Notes: generated from the sequence alone by a model not told the origin. A stretch of DNA of 64,000 nt from Streptomyces sp. CG1 (GCF_041080625.1 NZ_CP163518.1:7991501-8055500), one strand, 5' to 3'; numbered from the stretch's first letter, positions 44,960-56,948 are shown. Program-made: numbers and translations.

Positions 44960-45066
44960 GCGGCGCCGGCCGGTCCCCTTCGAACGGGCGCTCCCTCACG
45001 CGTGCGTGCCTCCCGATCGGGTGATCCGGGCTGTGGAACGCGGACCTGTGTGCCGATGCTTCGGTC

Positions 45067-45492
45067 ATGACGTACCTCACCCGAGTGACCACGGCCGCCG
45101 GTGCCCTGCTGGCCTGTGCCGGCCTCTTCGCCGCGGCCCCGGCCCAGGCGGCACCACGCGCGAGCTTCCCCCTCTCCGACAACTGGCTCTATCTCACCGT
45201 CGTCCGCGGTGAGACCGCCCAGTCCGGCGACAGGCACGGCACGCTGCTGCTGTGCGACCCGGTGCCCCTGGGATACGCGCGCGCGGCCGAGGCCTGCGGC
45301 GAACTCGCGGCCGCGAACGGCGACATCGCGCGGATCCCGCAGAAGAAGGTCTTCTGCCAGATGATCTACGCCCCCGTGACCGTCCACGCGCACGGGCAGT
45401 GGAACGGCCAGCCGGTCGACTACCAGAAGACCTACTCCAACAAGTGCACGATGGAGGCACAGACGGGAGCGGTGTTCGCCACGGAACACTGA
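45067..45492 (+). CDS. subtilisin inhibitor-like (SSI family) secreted protein
   Basis: A 141-residue precursor with signal ending PAQA and a mature SSI fold of about 112 residues. Four cysteines (LLLCDP, EACGEL, FCQMIY, NKCTME) match the two conserved disulfides. The reactive-site loop CQMIYAPV aligns with CPM-VY of SSI, placing Met at P1, which favours subtilisin-type over trypsin-type targets. In Streptomyces SSI controls extracellular proteases around aerial growth. Converges on an M14 carboxypeptidase gene. Confidence 0.93.
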   Translation: MTYLTRVTTAAGALLACAGLFAAAPAQAAPRASFPLSDNWLYLTVVRGETAQSGDRHGTLLLCDPVPLGYARAAEACGELAAANGDIARIPQKKVFCQMIYAPVTVHAHGQWNGQPVDYQKTYSNKCTMEAQTGAVFATEH

Positions 45493-45529
45493 GCCCGGCT
45501 GCCCGGCTGCCCGGCACGGGTGGCGGGGT

Positions 45530-46822
45530 TCACGCCGTCCGCTCACGGGCCTGCTGCGCCGCCACCAGCACCGTGCGGGACTGGTGCTCCACCTGGTGCT
45601 CCAACGGCACCCAGCGGGCCCGGAAGCGCGCCGCGAAGGCGTCGCACCAGGTGGCGACGAGCCGCTCCAGGCGCGGCGCCGCCCGGTCGTCCGTCTCCCG
45701 CAGCACCCGCAGCAGCATCGCCGCCGCGCGCAGCGGCAGTCGCCGCCCGAAGGCGTCCACACTTCCGACGTACGCCATCGTCGTGCCGGCGGGCGCGGTG
45801 TGGGTCCAGTCCTCGGCCAGGCCCGGGATCAGCTCCAGCGCCCAGCGCGCCGCCCGCAGCAGCGGACCGTCCACGCCGTCGAGGCGGGGCAGCGCGTCGC
45901 TGAGCACCCCCTCCACCTCCAGCGCGTCCTCCAGCAGCCGCTGCGCCAGCCGCCGCATCGCCGCAGCCGGCGCCGGGTGCGGCGCCGGGTCGTCCACCAG
46001 GTCGCTGGCCCACATCGGCACCTCCACCACGGCCGTCAGACCGCCGTAGCGATGCGCGTGGTACCAGGTGCTGTGCCGTGCGTCGTCCGGCATGCTCGGG
46101 TAGGCGGCGCCCGTCTCCGGGCCCGGCATGACATGCACCCCGGGGCCGGAGGCCGGCCAGCCGGCCGCGTCCGAGGCGCCCGTCTCCACCGGGATGTGCA
46201 GCTGCGCCGCGGACTTCGCGAACGGTTCGGCGAGCCCCGGCACGTCCCTGGTCAACTGCACCCAGCTGCCGCCCAGATCGGTGCCGTGCAAGGTCACCTG
46301 GAGATAGGGCCGCAGCTCGTCGATCAGCCCGGTCAGCGCCCGGGTCTCGGGCGGCAGCCGGTCCGGCGGCAGCACGGACGGCGACCACTCAGGCTGCTCG
46401 GCGCCCGTCGGCCGGTAGAAGCCGCGGTGGTAGTCGAGCAGACTGCGCGGCGCCGGCGTCACATGGAGGCTCGCGCCGTCCGGATCCGCGCACAGCAGGA
46501 AGTGCCAGGACGTGCCCGCCCGCAACTCCCGCTCGGCCAGTACGCGTTCGGCCAGCACCCGCAGGGTGGAGCCCCCGGTCGGCTCGTTGGCGTGGGCGCC
46601 GGCGACCACCAGCACCGTCCGCCGGGCGTGCCCCACGGACAGCAGGTGCAGGGGTCTGCCCGCGCGCGAGACGCCCACCTGCCTGAGCGAGCACAGCCCG
46701 GGTTCCTGAGCGGCCAACGCCTGTGCGGAGGCGACCAGTTCGGGAACGCTGGGATAGCGCAGCTCCGGCAGAAGACTCACCCCCGACTTGTTCCGCCCGG
46801 CTTCGCCCTCCAAGTCCCGCAT
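45530..46822 (-). CDS. M14 zinc carboxypeptidase family protein
   Basis: A 430-residue metallopeptidase-like protein. The zinc motif HxxE is seen in AGAHANEPTGGSTLR, with the third ligand probably His in LQVTLHGTDLGG; AVVEVPMW may give the catalytic Glu. No signal peptide is visible, so it acts in the cytoplasm. The C-terminal 130 residues are helical and beyond the usual peptidase core. It lies between SSI and the lpd remnant. Confidence 0.87.
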   Translation of the reverse strand: MRDLEGEAGRNKSGVSLLPELRYPSVPELVASAQALAAQEPGLCSLRQVGVSRAGRPLHLLSVGHARRTVLVVAGAHANEPTGGSTLRVLAERVLAERELRAGTSWHFLLCADPDGASLHVTPAPRSLLDYHRGFYRPTGAEQPEWSPSVLPPDRLPPETRALTGLIDELRPYLQVTLHGTDLGGSWVQLTRDVPGLAEPFAKSAAQLHIPVETGASDAAGWPASGPGVHVMPGPETGAAYPSMPDDARHSTWYHAHRYGGLTAVVEVPMWASDLVDDPAPHPAPAAAMRRLAQRLLEDALEVEGVLSDALPRLDGVDGPLLRAARWALELIPGLAEDWTHTAPAGTTMAYVGSVDAFGRRLPLRAAAMLLRVLRETDDRAAPRLERLVATWCDAFAARFRARWVPLEHQVEHQSRTVLVAAQQARERTA

Positions 46823-46917
46823 GTGAAGGGTGAACTGTCAAGCATACGGCGGGGGAGGCTACCGGGGGCGCCCGGACACAGGCGCGGGGCGCGCCGGGAG
46901 CGGTGCGTGCCGTGGGC

Positions 46918-48162
46918 TCACTGCTGGTGCAGGCCGCGTCCCGCGAGGGTCAGGAACACCTCGCCCACCGCCTCCGACAGCGTGGGGTGCGCGTGCACAT
47001 GCCGGGCCACGTCCGCGGGCTCGGCGTCCCAGCCGACGATCAGCTGGCTCTCGGCGATCATCTCGGACACATGCGGACCGACCAGGTGCACGCCCAGCAC
47101 CTGCCCGCCGGCCTCGGCGACGACCTTCACCATGCCGCCCTGACCGTGCACCATCCCCTTGGCCACGGCGGTCAACGGCATCGTGCTGACCTCGACCTCG
47201 CGCCCACGCGCGCGTGCCTCCGTCTCGCTCAGCCCCACCGCGGCGGTCTGCGGCGAGGAGTACGTCACCCGGGGAACAGCCGCGTAGTCCACCGGGGCCG
47301 GCGCCAGGCCCGCCAGCGTCTCGGCGACCAGCAGGCCCTCCGCGAACGAGGCGTGCGCGAGACCCAGCGACGGCGGCGGCAGCAGGTCGCCGACGACATG
47401 CATGCCGGGCACGGCCGTCTCCAGCCGCTTCCAGTCGGCCGGTACGACGAACCCCCGCTCGTCCGTCGTCAGACCCGCCGCCTGCAGACCGAGGCCCTCG
47501 GTGACCGGCGCCCGGCCGACCGCCACCAGCAGCCGTTCCGCCGCCACGGTGCGGGTCTCGCCCCGCGCGGTGCGCACACGCGCGCGTACGCCGCTCTCCA
47601 GCACCTCCGCGTCCAGCAGCCGTGCGCCCGTCTGGACGTCGATCCCGCGCTTCTTCAGCCCGCGTGTCAGGTGCCGGCTCACCTCGGCGTCCTCCAGCGG
47701 CACGATCCGGTCCGCGGCCTCGACCAGGGTGACCTCCGCGCCCATGGACCGGTGGAAGGAGGCGTACTCCACACCGATCGCACCTCCGCCCAGCACCAGG
47801 CCGGACGCCGGCAGCCCCGGCGCGAACAGCGCGTCGTCACTGGTCACCACGCGGCGCCCGTCCGGCGCGAGGCCCGGGAGCGTGCGCGGTCGCGAGCCGG
47901 TCGCCAGGACGATCCCACGGCGCACGGTGAAGTCGTACACGCCGGCAACGGATTCGAGGTGCATGCCGGGCGTGACGTCGGTCTGCGGGCCGGGGCTGGA
48001 CGTGGACGGTGCGCCGGACGTGGAGTTGGTGCGCACGCCTGGCGCGAACTCGGTGCGCGGGCGCGGCGTGGGCTGGGCACGCGGGTGCGTGGCAGAGGCG
48101 TGCGCGCTCGGCGCGTGAAAATCCGGCGCGCCCAGCGCGGAATCCGTACACACGCCCGCCAA
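46918..48162 (-). pseudogene. dihydrolipoamide-dehydrogenase-like gene lacking its 5' third
   Basis: From about 47965 down to 46918 the translation is a good flavoprotein disulfide reductase: RRGIVLATGSRPRTLPGL, NAD site GLVLGGGAIGVEYASFHRSM, VVGDLLPPPSLGLAHASF, dimer domain TYSSPQTAAVGLSE and the catalytic HAHPTLSEAVGE. The first 120 residues, with the FAD dinucleotide fold and the redox CxxxxC motif, are gone. The frame instead continues into Ala/Thr/Pro-rich sequence up to an ATG at 48162. With no redox cysteines it cannot be a working dehydrogenase. It abuts a LysR remnant that also lacks its 5' end. Confidence 0.85.
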
Positions 48163-48425
48163 CGTCGACGGCCGTGCGGATGGCCGCCGCCGGTGTCGGG
48201 GTGTGCGCCGCCCCGGCCCACCTCGTGCGCGGTGCGGTCGGCGAGGACTGCGTGATCCTCACCCCGGACCCGGCCTGGAAGCGCCCCCTGGCCGTCCACG
48301 CGCGCGTGCCGCCCACCGGAGCAGCCGAGGCCTTCGTGGACCTCCTGCAAGCCACCTGGGCCGAGCTGGGAGCACTGCCGGAACGGCCCTACGAGCGGTG
48401 CCGGCTGTCCACCGGCCCCGCTGAG
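48145..48425 (+). pseudogene. C-terminal remnant of a LysR-type regulator
   Basis: Translation STAVRMAAAGVGVCAAPAHL, then VRGAVGEDCVILTPDPAWKR and PLAVHARVPPTGAAEAFVDL is the last third of a LysR effector domain. There is no helix-turn-helix and no start. It is divergent from the lpd remnant, and both are missing their 5' ends at the same junction. The frame runs on over the end of treY. Confidence 0.65.
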
Positions 48426-48429
48426 CCGC

Positions 48430-50805
48430 CTACTCCTCCTCGACTCGTTCCAGCAGGACCACCGGCAGCCGCTCGAAGAGGTCCGCCACGCGCGCGTGGC
48501 TGGTGAACTCCCGCCCCGGCGTGAGCAGATCCGCCCACCGCCCCGGCGGCAGCGTCAGCCGTGTCTCGTGCCAGCCGCCCGCCTCCGCGAGCCGCAGCGA
48601 CAGCCGGGTCACCGCCGTGACCACCGCACCGGAGCGCGCGAACGCCACACAGTGCCCGGCCGCCGGGCCCTCGGCCGCCAGTGGGCCGTAGGACGCGGCC
48701 GCACCGAACGCCTCGGGGCGCCGGGCGCGCAGCAGCAGCGCCGCCGCCGTCAGCGCGTCCTTCTCGCCGGGCGCCTCGGGCGGGAACGCGACCGGCCGCC
48801 GGTTGTCCGGGTCCACCAGTGCCCGGTACTCGCCCTCCGTGCCCTGGTACAGATCCGGCACCCCCGGCATCGTCAGATGGACCAGGGCGGTGCCGAGCAC
48901 GTTGGCCCGGATGTGCGGCTCCAGTGCCTTGCGGAAGGCAGCCACGCGCTCGCCCGGCGGGCCGCACGGACCGGCGGCGACGAACGCGGCCACCGCCTCC
49001 TCGTACGGCGGCTCCTGCTCCGTCCAGCTGGTGTACATGCCCGCCTCGCGCACATGCTTCAGCAGCGCCTGCCGGACCCGCTCCTCCTCGGCGGGACCCA
49101 GCCCGAACACCGTCTGCCAGGCCGCCCAGGCCAGCTGCCCGTCCGGCACGCCCAGGTCCACCTCGGAGCGGGTCACCCCGGCCAGCAACTCCGCCCATCG
49201 GCCGGGGCATTCGGTGAGCACGGCCAGCGCGGCGCGGACGTCGGCGCTGCGTTTGGTGTCGTGCGTGGAGACCACCGTGCCGGAGACCGGCCAGTCGCAC
49301 TGCATGCGCGCGCAGTACGCGTGGAAGTCCTCCGGCGACACCCCCGGCCGGCCCGGATCGCCGCCGACCTCGGTCGCCGACAGCAGCGGCACATACCGGT
49401 AGAACGCCGTATCCTCCACCGACTTGGCGCGCAGCGCCGCCGCGGTCTGCGCGAACCGGGTGCGGAACTCCACGCGGTCGGCGTGGTCCGCGGCCGACAC
49501 GTCACCGGGCGGCTCGACCAGCAGCCCGCGCACGATGCCGACGGCCTCCGCCTCCTCGGGCACCCCGAAGGCGAGCCGGGCCTCCTCGGCGGCCTCCTCG
49601 GTGACGACGGCGGCGGCGTCACCGGAGGCGTACGGCCGGTACACCCGCATCCGGACCAGCAGCTCCTCCACGGCCGTACGCAGCGCCCAGGGAGCCCGGT
49701 CGCGCAGCGCGAGGTCCGGCGCGGACGCGCACAGCCGGGTGGCGACCCGGGTGAGCCGGCCGGCCTCGGCGGCCAGCTCGTGCGTGAGCACCTTGTACGC
49801 GGCGCGCCGTACCGTCGCGTCCCAGTTCCCGCCCCGGTCCGCCTGCGGGGCCGCGAACACCCGGTACCGGCCCAGCAGTTCGTACGTCCCTGCCGGGTCC
49901 GTGAACAGGCCGTCGACCTGGCGCAGGGCGTCGTAGCCGGTGGTGCCCGCGACGGGCCAGGTCCGTGGCAGCCGTTCGCCGTCGGCGAGGATCTTCTCCA
50001 CCACCGTCCAGCGCCCGCCGACCGCCTCGTGCAGCCGCGTGAGATAGCCGTCGGGGTCGGCGAGCCCGTCGGGATGGTCGACGCGCAGCCCGTCCAGCAC
50101 GCCCTCGCCGAGCAGCTGGAGGATCTTGGCGTGGGTGGCGTCGAAGACCTCCGGATCCTCCACGCGCACCCCGATCAGCTCCGAGATGCTGAAGAACCGC
50201 CGGTAGTTCAGTTCGGTGCGGGCCAGCCGCCACCACACCGGGCGGTACCACTGGGCGTCCAGCAGCTCCGGCAGCGGCAGTTCCGCAGTGCCCGCGCGCA
50301 GGGGGAAGGCGTGGTCGTGGTAGCGCAGCACGTCACCGTCGACCACGAGGTGCTCCAGCTGTGAGCCGACCGGACCACCGAGCACCGGCAGCAGCACCCG
50401 CCCGCCCTGCGCCGCCCAGTCGATGTCGAACCAGCGTGCGTACGGCGAGCCGGGCCCCTCGCGCAGCACCTCCCACAGGGCGCGGTTGTGCCGGGGCGCC
50501 ATCGCCATGTGGTTCGGCACGAGGTCGGCCACCAGGCCCAGACCGTGCTCCCGCGCGGTCCGCGCCAGTGACCGCAGGCCTTCCTCGCCGCCCAGTTCCT
50601 CACGCACGCGCGCGTGGTCCACGACGTCGTAGCCGTGCGTGGAGCCGGGCACGGCCTCCAGGACGGGGGACAGATGCAGGTGCGAGACACCGAGCGACGC
50701 CAGGTACGGTACGGCCGCGGCCGCGGCGGCGAACGGGAACGCGGGCTGGAGCTGCAGCCGGTAGGTGGCCGTGGGCACCGCCGGTCCGGGTCGCGCAGAC
50801 GTCAT
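48430..50805 (-). CDS. treY: malto-oligosyltrehalose synthase
   Basis: GH13 isomerase of 791 residues that converts the reducing-end alpha-1,4 bond of maltodextrin to an alpha,alpha-1,1 bond. Motifs: TATYRLQLQPAFPFAAAAAA at the N-terminus, VADLVPNHMA, LDGLRVDHPDGLADPDGYL (nucleophile), WTVVEKILADGERLP (acid/base) and VVSTHDTKRSADVRA. Length is in the normal 750-830 range. The product feeds TreZ. glgX is the next complete minus-strand gene upstream, beyond an MFS pseudogene. Confidence 0.96.
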   Translation of the reverse strand: MTSARPGPAVPTATYRLQLQPAFPFAAAAAAVPYLASLGVSHLHLSPVLEAVPGSTHGYDVVDHARVREELGGEEGLRSLARTAREHGLGLVADLVPNHMAMAPRHNRALWEVLREGPGSPYARWFDIDWAAQGGRVLLPVLGGPVGSQLEHLVVDGDVLRYHDHAFPLRAGTAELPLPELLDAQWYRPVWWRLARTELNYRRFFSISELIGVRVEDPEVFDATHAKILQLLGEGVLDGLRVDHPDGLADPDGYLTRLHEAVGGRWTVVEKILADGERLPRTWPVAGTTGYDALRQVDGLFTDPAGTYELLGRYRVFAAPQADRGGNWDATVRRAAYKVLTHELAAEAGRLTRVATRLCASAPDLALRDRAPWALRTAVEELLVRMRVYRPYASGDAAAVVTEEAAEEARLAFGVPEEAEAVGIVRGLLVEPPGDVSAADHADRVEFRTRFAQTAAALRAKSVEDTAFYRYVPLLSATEVGGDPGRPGVSPEDFHAYCARMQCDWPVSGTVVSTHDTKRSADVRAALAVLTECPGRWAELLAGVTRSEVDLGVPDGQLAWAAWQTVFGLGPAEEERVRQALLKHVREAGMYTSWTEQEPPYEEAVAAFVAAGPCGPPGERVAAFRKALEPHIRANVLGTALVHLTMPGVPDLYQGTEGEYRALVDPDNRRPVAFPPEAPGEKDALTAAALLLRARRPEAFGAAASYGPLAAEGPAAGHCVAFARSGAVVTAVTRLSLRLAEAGGWHETRLTLPPGRWADLLTPGREFTSHARVADLFERLPVVLLERVEEE

Positions 50806-50807
50806 GG

Positions 50808-52075
50808 AAACCTACGTACCCAGCCCGCCGTCTTTCGTGTCATCGGCCTCTGCACGGACCGGTCAGCTGCTGCCGTGCGTGTCGTTGCTGGGACGGCTGC
50901 CGACGGCCACCGGCCGGTTCGGCAGCGTGCTGCTCGCCGACCGGTACGGGCAGCGGACGGTCGTGACGGTCTTCTCGCTCGCCAACGCGCTCGCCGTGGC
51001 GCTGCTGGTCACCGGAGCGCTCGCGGGGCTTCCTGCGCCCGTCCTTGCCCTTCTGGGGGCCGCCGCTCGTCGGACCGCTGGCCCACACTCGTCTGGTCGC
51101 CCTGGTCGCCCTGGTCGCCCCGCCGGCGCGCCCGAGGCGACCGTCGGCGCTGCGCTCTCCTTCGAGAGCACCCTGGACGAGATGTCGTTCGTCCTCGGTC
51201 CGGCACTCGTAGGGATGGCTGCGGTACTCGCCCATCCGGCCTATGCCATGGCCGGCGAGGCGCTCCTGGTGAGCCTCCGCGGCACCGCCTTCGCCCTGCA
51301 CCCCACGGCCCGCGCCTCGTGGCACCCGAGCGCGAAGTGCCCGCGGACTCCCCGGCCCCCGGGCAACCCGCCATTGCACCCAGCGCAGGAAACCCGCCGC
51401 AGCACCCACGGACGAAGAGCTCACCGTCGTACCCGCCCGCGAACAACCCACTGTCGCAGCCATACGCCGGGCCCCGCCCCCCCCGCCCGGCCCCGCACAC
51501 GTGCCTCCCGCACGCCCTCGCTGCCCCGCTGTATCCCCGCTCTGCTCGCCGCCCTCGCGCTCCAAGGTGCGGTGTTCGGGGCCTGCCAGGCCGGGATCAC
51601 CGCGCTCATCAGTCGGCTCGGGCAGGAGGGTCAGGCGGGGCTCGTGTACGTCGCGATGGGTGTGATGAGCGCCGTGGCCGGGTTCGGCGTGGCCGCCGTG
51701 CCGGAGCGGTTCGGGCCCCGGGCGCGGTGGCGGCTGGCGACCGGGGCCTGCTGCGTGCTGTCGCTGTCGCTGCCGCTGCCGCACCGCCGGGCTGCCCGGC
51801 CTGTACGTCGTCGTCACGGTCCTCGGCGTCACCTACGCCCCGCACCTCATCACCGTGTCCGGGCTGCTGGAGCGCGCGGTCGCGCCGGCCCGGCCGAGGC
51901 GATGGGCACCGCCACGAGTGCGCTCGTCGGCGGCCAGGCCCTGGCGGTCGCCGTCGCCGGCCGCCTCGCCGGCTCCTACGGCCCCGCGGTGGTCTTCGCG
52001 GTGGTGAGCACGGCGACCGCGCTCGCCTTCGTCCTGGCGCTGACGACACGCCCCACGACCCACCGGGGCCCGTGT
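50808..52075 (+). pseudogene. MFS transporter gene with several frameshifts
   Basis: MFS sequence is spread over all three plus frames. RLPTATGRFGSVLLADRYGQ is in one frame, VGPLAHTRLVALVALVAP in a second (51056-51120), and TLDEMSFVLGPALVG back in the first. LVAPEREVPADSP follows in a third frame after 51318, ALQGAVFGACQAGITAL in the first, LPGLYVVVTVLGVTYAP shifted near 51790, and AMGTATSALVGGQALAVAVA in the first again. At least five shifts are needed to read one protein. A 9-bp tandem repeat (GGTCGCCCT x3) lies near 51095. Assembly error is possible but unlikely for so many shifts. Confidence 0.82.
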
Positions 52076-52129
52076 GAAAACGCCCCCCACGCGCGCGTAC
52101 CCCCTGACACGCCCCGCCCCGCCGCCCCG

Positions 52130-54247
<2,118 letters not shown>

Positions 54248-54400
54248 GGATACGACTCTCCCAGGTGTGCCGCCGCCCTGGGGCCGCGTTGGCCCCCGAG
54301 TCTGCACGAAAGTGACGGAACGTCCCGTGACTTACGTCCCACTTACCCGCCGACCAGCGCATCCGGCGACTGTCGTTCCTACGGGGAACAGGGCGACGGT

Positions 54401-54601
54401 GTGCGTGAGACGGTGCATCGCCATCTGGGGAAGGCGGTGGCAGGAGTGGTTGTCGTGGCGCTGGGGACCACCGCGACGGTCGCGATCACCCTGCCGGGCA
54501 CGGCGGGGGCGGACACGTCTGCGGGAGCCGGCGGCGGGGGCCACAGGCAGGTCAGGGGCCGGTCATGGTCCGGCCGGCCGGCCTGTTCGGCGCGGGCCTG
54601 A
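54401..54601 (+). pseudogene. signal-peptide-encoding stub of a secreted protein gene
   Basis: GTG start, then VRETVHRHLGKAVAGVVVVA and a hydrophobic run to LPGTAGADTS, a convincing export signal, but the frame ends after 66 codons in basic residues. Downstream in another frame up to about 54720 there is Gly/Ala/Asp-rich sequence (PVMVRPAGLFGAGLKADHQD) that could be the original mature part after a frameshift. I do not recognise the family. A genuine very small secreted protein is the alternative. Confidence 0.45.
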
Positions 54602-54881
54602 AGGCGGACCACCAGGACGCCACCGGCAGGGAACTCACCTCCAGCGGCAGCCATGCCGGTGCACTGGCGGGGCTTCGCCATCGCACCGCGGGACGTCACC
54701 GCTATGAATCCGCTCACTCCGCGTGACCTGGTGTGGCAGAACGGCCCTGGGGGATGGTGGAGTTGACGAAAACAGTTGAGAAACCGACCTGTCCATCCGG
54801 CTGCACCGCCGACCCCTCGCGGAGTACCCTTCCTTGATCGTTGAGACGGGAAAGGCCCGGGGGTCGGAAGGCGGTGCACGG

Positions 54882-56120
54882 GTGGGCTCGGGAGGGCTGG
54901 AGCTGCCCCCTGGTGACGAGGGTCACGAGGGGAACTCCACAGACGTCCCGCCCGGCGCGGTGTCCCTGGCCAGGCCGATGGACGCGGGATCCATCGGACC
55001 GGAGCTGGACTGGGACGCCGACGCCTGGCGCGAGGTGCGGACCCGCGCCCAGCGGGCCGGCCGGGCCTACATCTGGCTGAACCTCGTCGAACAGCGGCTG
55101 CGCGCGGTCGTGGCCGCCGTACTGCGCCCCATCTACGAACCCGTGCACGGCGACGACTGGGTGGTCGCCGCGGCCGGCCCGGCCGGTCAGGAATGGGTGC
55201 AGCGCGCGGTCGCGGTCCGCGAGGTCAGCCGCCGCAAGGGCTATCTGCTCGACCCGGCCGACGACAACGTGCTCAGCTTCCTCACCCTGCCCCAGCTGCG
55301 CGAGCTGATGGTGCAGCACTGGCCGTGCTTCGAGCCGTACTTCGACGAGCGCCGTGACCTGGAACTCGCCCTGGACGAGCTGGAGGTGACCCGTAACGTC
55401 GTCTCCCGCAACCGGGCGCTGTCCAAGGCCGTCCTGAGCCAGGCCGAGCGCGCCTCGGCCCGGCTGCTGGAGACGCTCGGCGCCGCCGGTGACGTGCCCT
55501 CCGCGCGCCGGCTGCCCGTGGACGCGGTCGAGGACCTGGTCGGCGACCGGTACGCCGACGTCGTCGCCGTCCACCCGGACCGGGTACGGCTGATGCGCCA
55601 GTTCCCGGCCGAGGACATCTTCGGCTCCGCCCGCCGCCTCGACGCCATCGGCATCGGCCTCAACCTGCTGGTGCAGAACTTCTCCGGCCGCCGGCTGGTC
55701 CGCCTTGCCGAGTCCGGCTGCCGGGTACGGCTGCTCTTCCTCAACCCGGCCTCCAGCTCGGTCAAGCGCCGCGAGCGTGAACTCGGGATGAAACGGGGCG
55801 AACTGAGCCGAGCCGTCGAGATGAACATTTTGCACATGCGCCGGGTCCGCTCCCGGCTGCGCGACCCGGGCGCCTTCGAGATCCAGGTCTACGACGAGAC
55901 GCCGCGCTTCACCGCGTACCTGGTGGACGGCGACGGCGCGGACGGCATCGCCGTGGTGCAGTCCTATCTGCGCGGGGCGCGCGGGATGGAGTCGCCGGTG
56001 CTGGTGCTGCGCAACGGCAGCAAGCTGGTCAAGTCGAACGACGTGGTCGAAGCCGGTCTTTTCCCGACATATCGCGAAGAATTCGATCTGGCGTGGGCGG
56101 ATTCGCGCCCCGTGTCCTGA
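54882..56120 (+). CDS. SAV2148-family HEPN-domain protein
   Basis: A 412-residue protein widely conserved in Streptomyces. It shows PELDWDADAWREVRTRAQRA followed by GRAYIWLNLVEQRLRAVVAA, the HEPN-like N-terminal helices, and LVQNFSGRRLVRLAESGCRV, then RLLFLNPASSSVKRRERELG in the C-terminal part, which resembles a phospholipase-D-like or nucleotide-binding sheet. HEPN domains often bind or cut RNA, but no RxxxxH pair is obvious here. GTG 54882 was chosen because conserved sequence begins VGSGGLELPPGDEGHEG; a TTG at 54834 would add 16 residues. The exonuclease gene follows after 102 bp. Confidence 0.85.
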   Translation: MGSGGLELPPGDEGHEGNSTDVPPGAVSLARPMDAGSIGPELDWDADAWREVRTRAQRAGRAYIWLNLVEQRLRAVVAAVLRPIYEPVHGDDWVVAAAGPAGQEWVQRAVAVREVSRRKGYLLDPADDNVLSFLTLPQLRELMVQHWPCFEPYFDERRDLELALDELEVTRNVVSRNRALSKAVLSQAERASARLLETLGAAGDVPSARRLPVDAVEDLVGDRYADVVAVHPDRVRLMRQFPAEDIFGSARRLDAIGIGLNLLVQNFSGRRLVRLAESGCRVRLLFLNPASSSVKRRERELGMKRGELSRAVEMNILHMRRVRSRLRDPGAFEIQVYDETPRFTAYLVDGDGADGIAVVQSYLRGARGMESPVLVLRNGSKLVKSNDVVEAGLFPTYREEFDLAWADSRPVS

Positions 56121-56222
56121 ACTGTCCGTCGGGGCAAGCGGAAGGCCGTCCTCGGATTGTCAGTGCCGCGTGCGAGGGTGGAAGCCACTGGGGGAAAGCA
56201 CCACCAAGAAGGGGGGCCGCCC

Positions 56223-56948
56223 ATGGGCTGGCACCGGGAGCTGCTGATCGGCTTCGACCTGGAGACGACCGGGACCGATCCGCGTGAGGCGCGCATCGTC
56301 ACCGGCGCGGTGATCGAGGTCAGGGCCGGCGAGCCCATGGGCCGCAGGGAATGGCTGGCCGATCCGGGTGTGGAGATCCCGGCCGACGCGGTGGCGGTGC
56401 ACGGCATCAGCAACGAACGGGCGGCCGCCGAGGGCCACCCCGCCGACCGCGTGGCCGACGCCATCGCCGACGTCCTGGTGGGGTACTGGAAGGCGGGTGT
56501 CCCGGTCGTGGCCTACAACGCCGCGTTCGACCTCACCCTGCTCTCCGCCGAACTGCGCCGGCACGCCCTGCCGTCCCTCTCCGACCGCCTGGGCGGCGCC
56601 CCGCCCGCCCCGGTCATCGACCCGTACACCATCGACCGCTGGGTCGACCGCTACCGCCGCGGCAAGCGGAACCTGGAAGCCGTCTGCGCCGAATACGGCA
56701 TAGCCCTCGACGCGGCCCACACGGCCCCGGCCGACGCCACGGCCGCGGCGTGCCTCGCGGCAGCGATAGCCGACCGCCACCCGAAGATCGCCGCGCTCGG
56801 CTCCGCCGAACTCCACCAGCGACAGATCGAGTGGTATGCGGAGTGGGCGGCGGATTTCCAGGCGTTCTTGCGGCGCAAGGGGGATACGCAAGCGGTGGTC
56901 GACGGGGCGTGGCCCCTGAGGGAGTTGACCGAAAGCCAGCCTGCGTAG
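56223..56948 (+). CDS. DnaQ-like 3'-5' exonuclease (DEDDh)
   Basis: A 241-residue exonuclease with the three Exo motifs: IGFDLETTGTDP (Asp, Glu), PVVAYNAAFDLTLLSAEL (Asp) and LDAAHTAPADATAAACLA (His, Asp). It resembles the epsilon proofreading subunit but is a stand-alone enzyme. ATG 56223 has AAGGGGGG upstream. It sits directly after the SAV2148-family gene in the same direction. Confidence 0.92.
   Translation: MGWHRELLIGFDLETTGTDPREARIVTGAVIEVRAGEPMGRREWLADPGVEIPADAVAVHGISNERAAAEGHPADRVADAIADVLVGYWKAGVPVVAYNAAFDLTLLSAELRRHALPSLSDRLGGAPPAPVIDPYTIDRWVDRYRRGKRNLEAVCAEYGIALDAAHTAPADATAAACLAAAIADRHPKIAALGSAELHQRQIEWYAEWAADFQAFLRRKGDTQAVVDGAWPLRELTESQPA

Noticed and set aside
46918..48162. Functional dihydrolipoamide dehydrogenase
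   Set aside because: The FAD-binding start and redox cysteines are missing although the frame is open.
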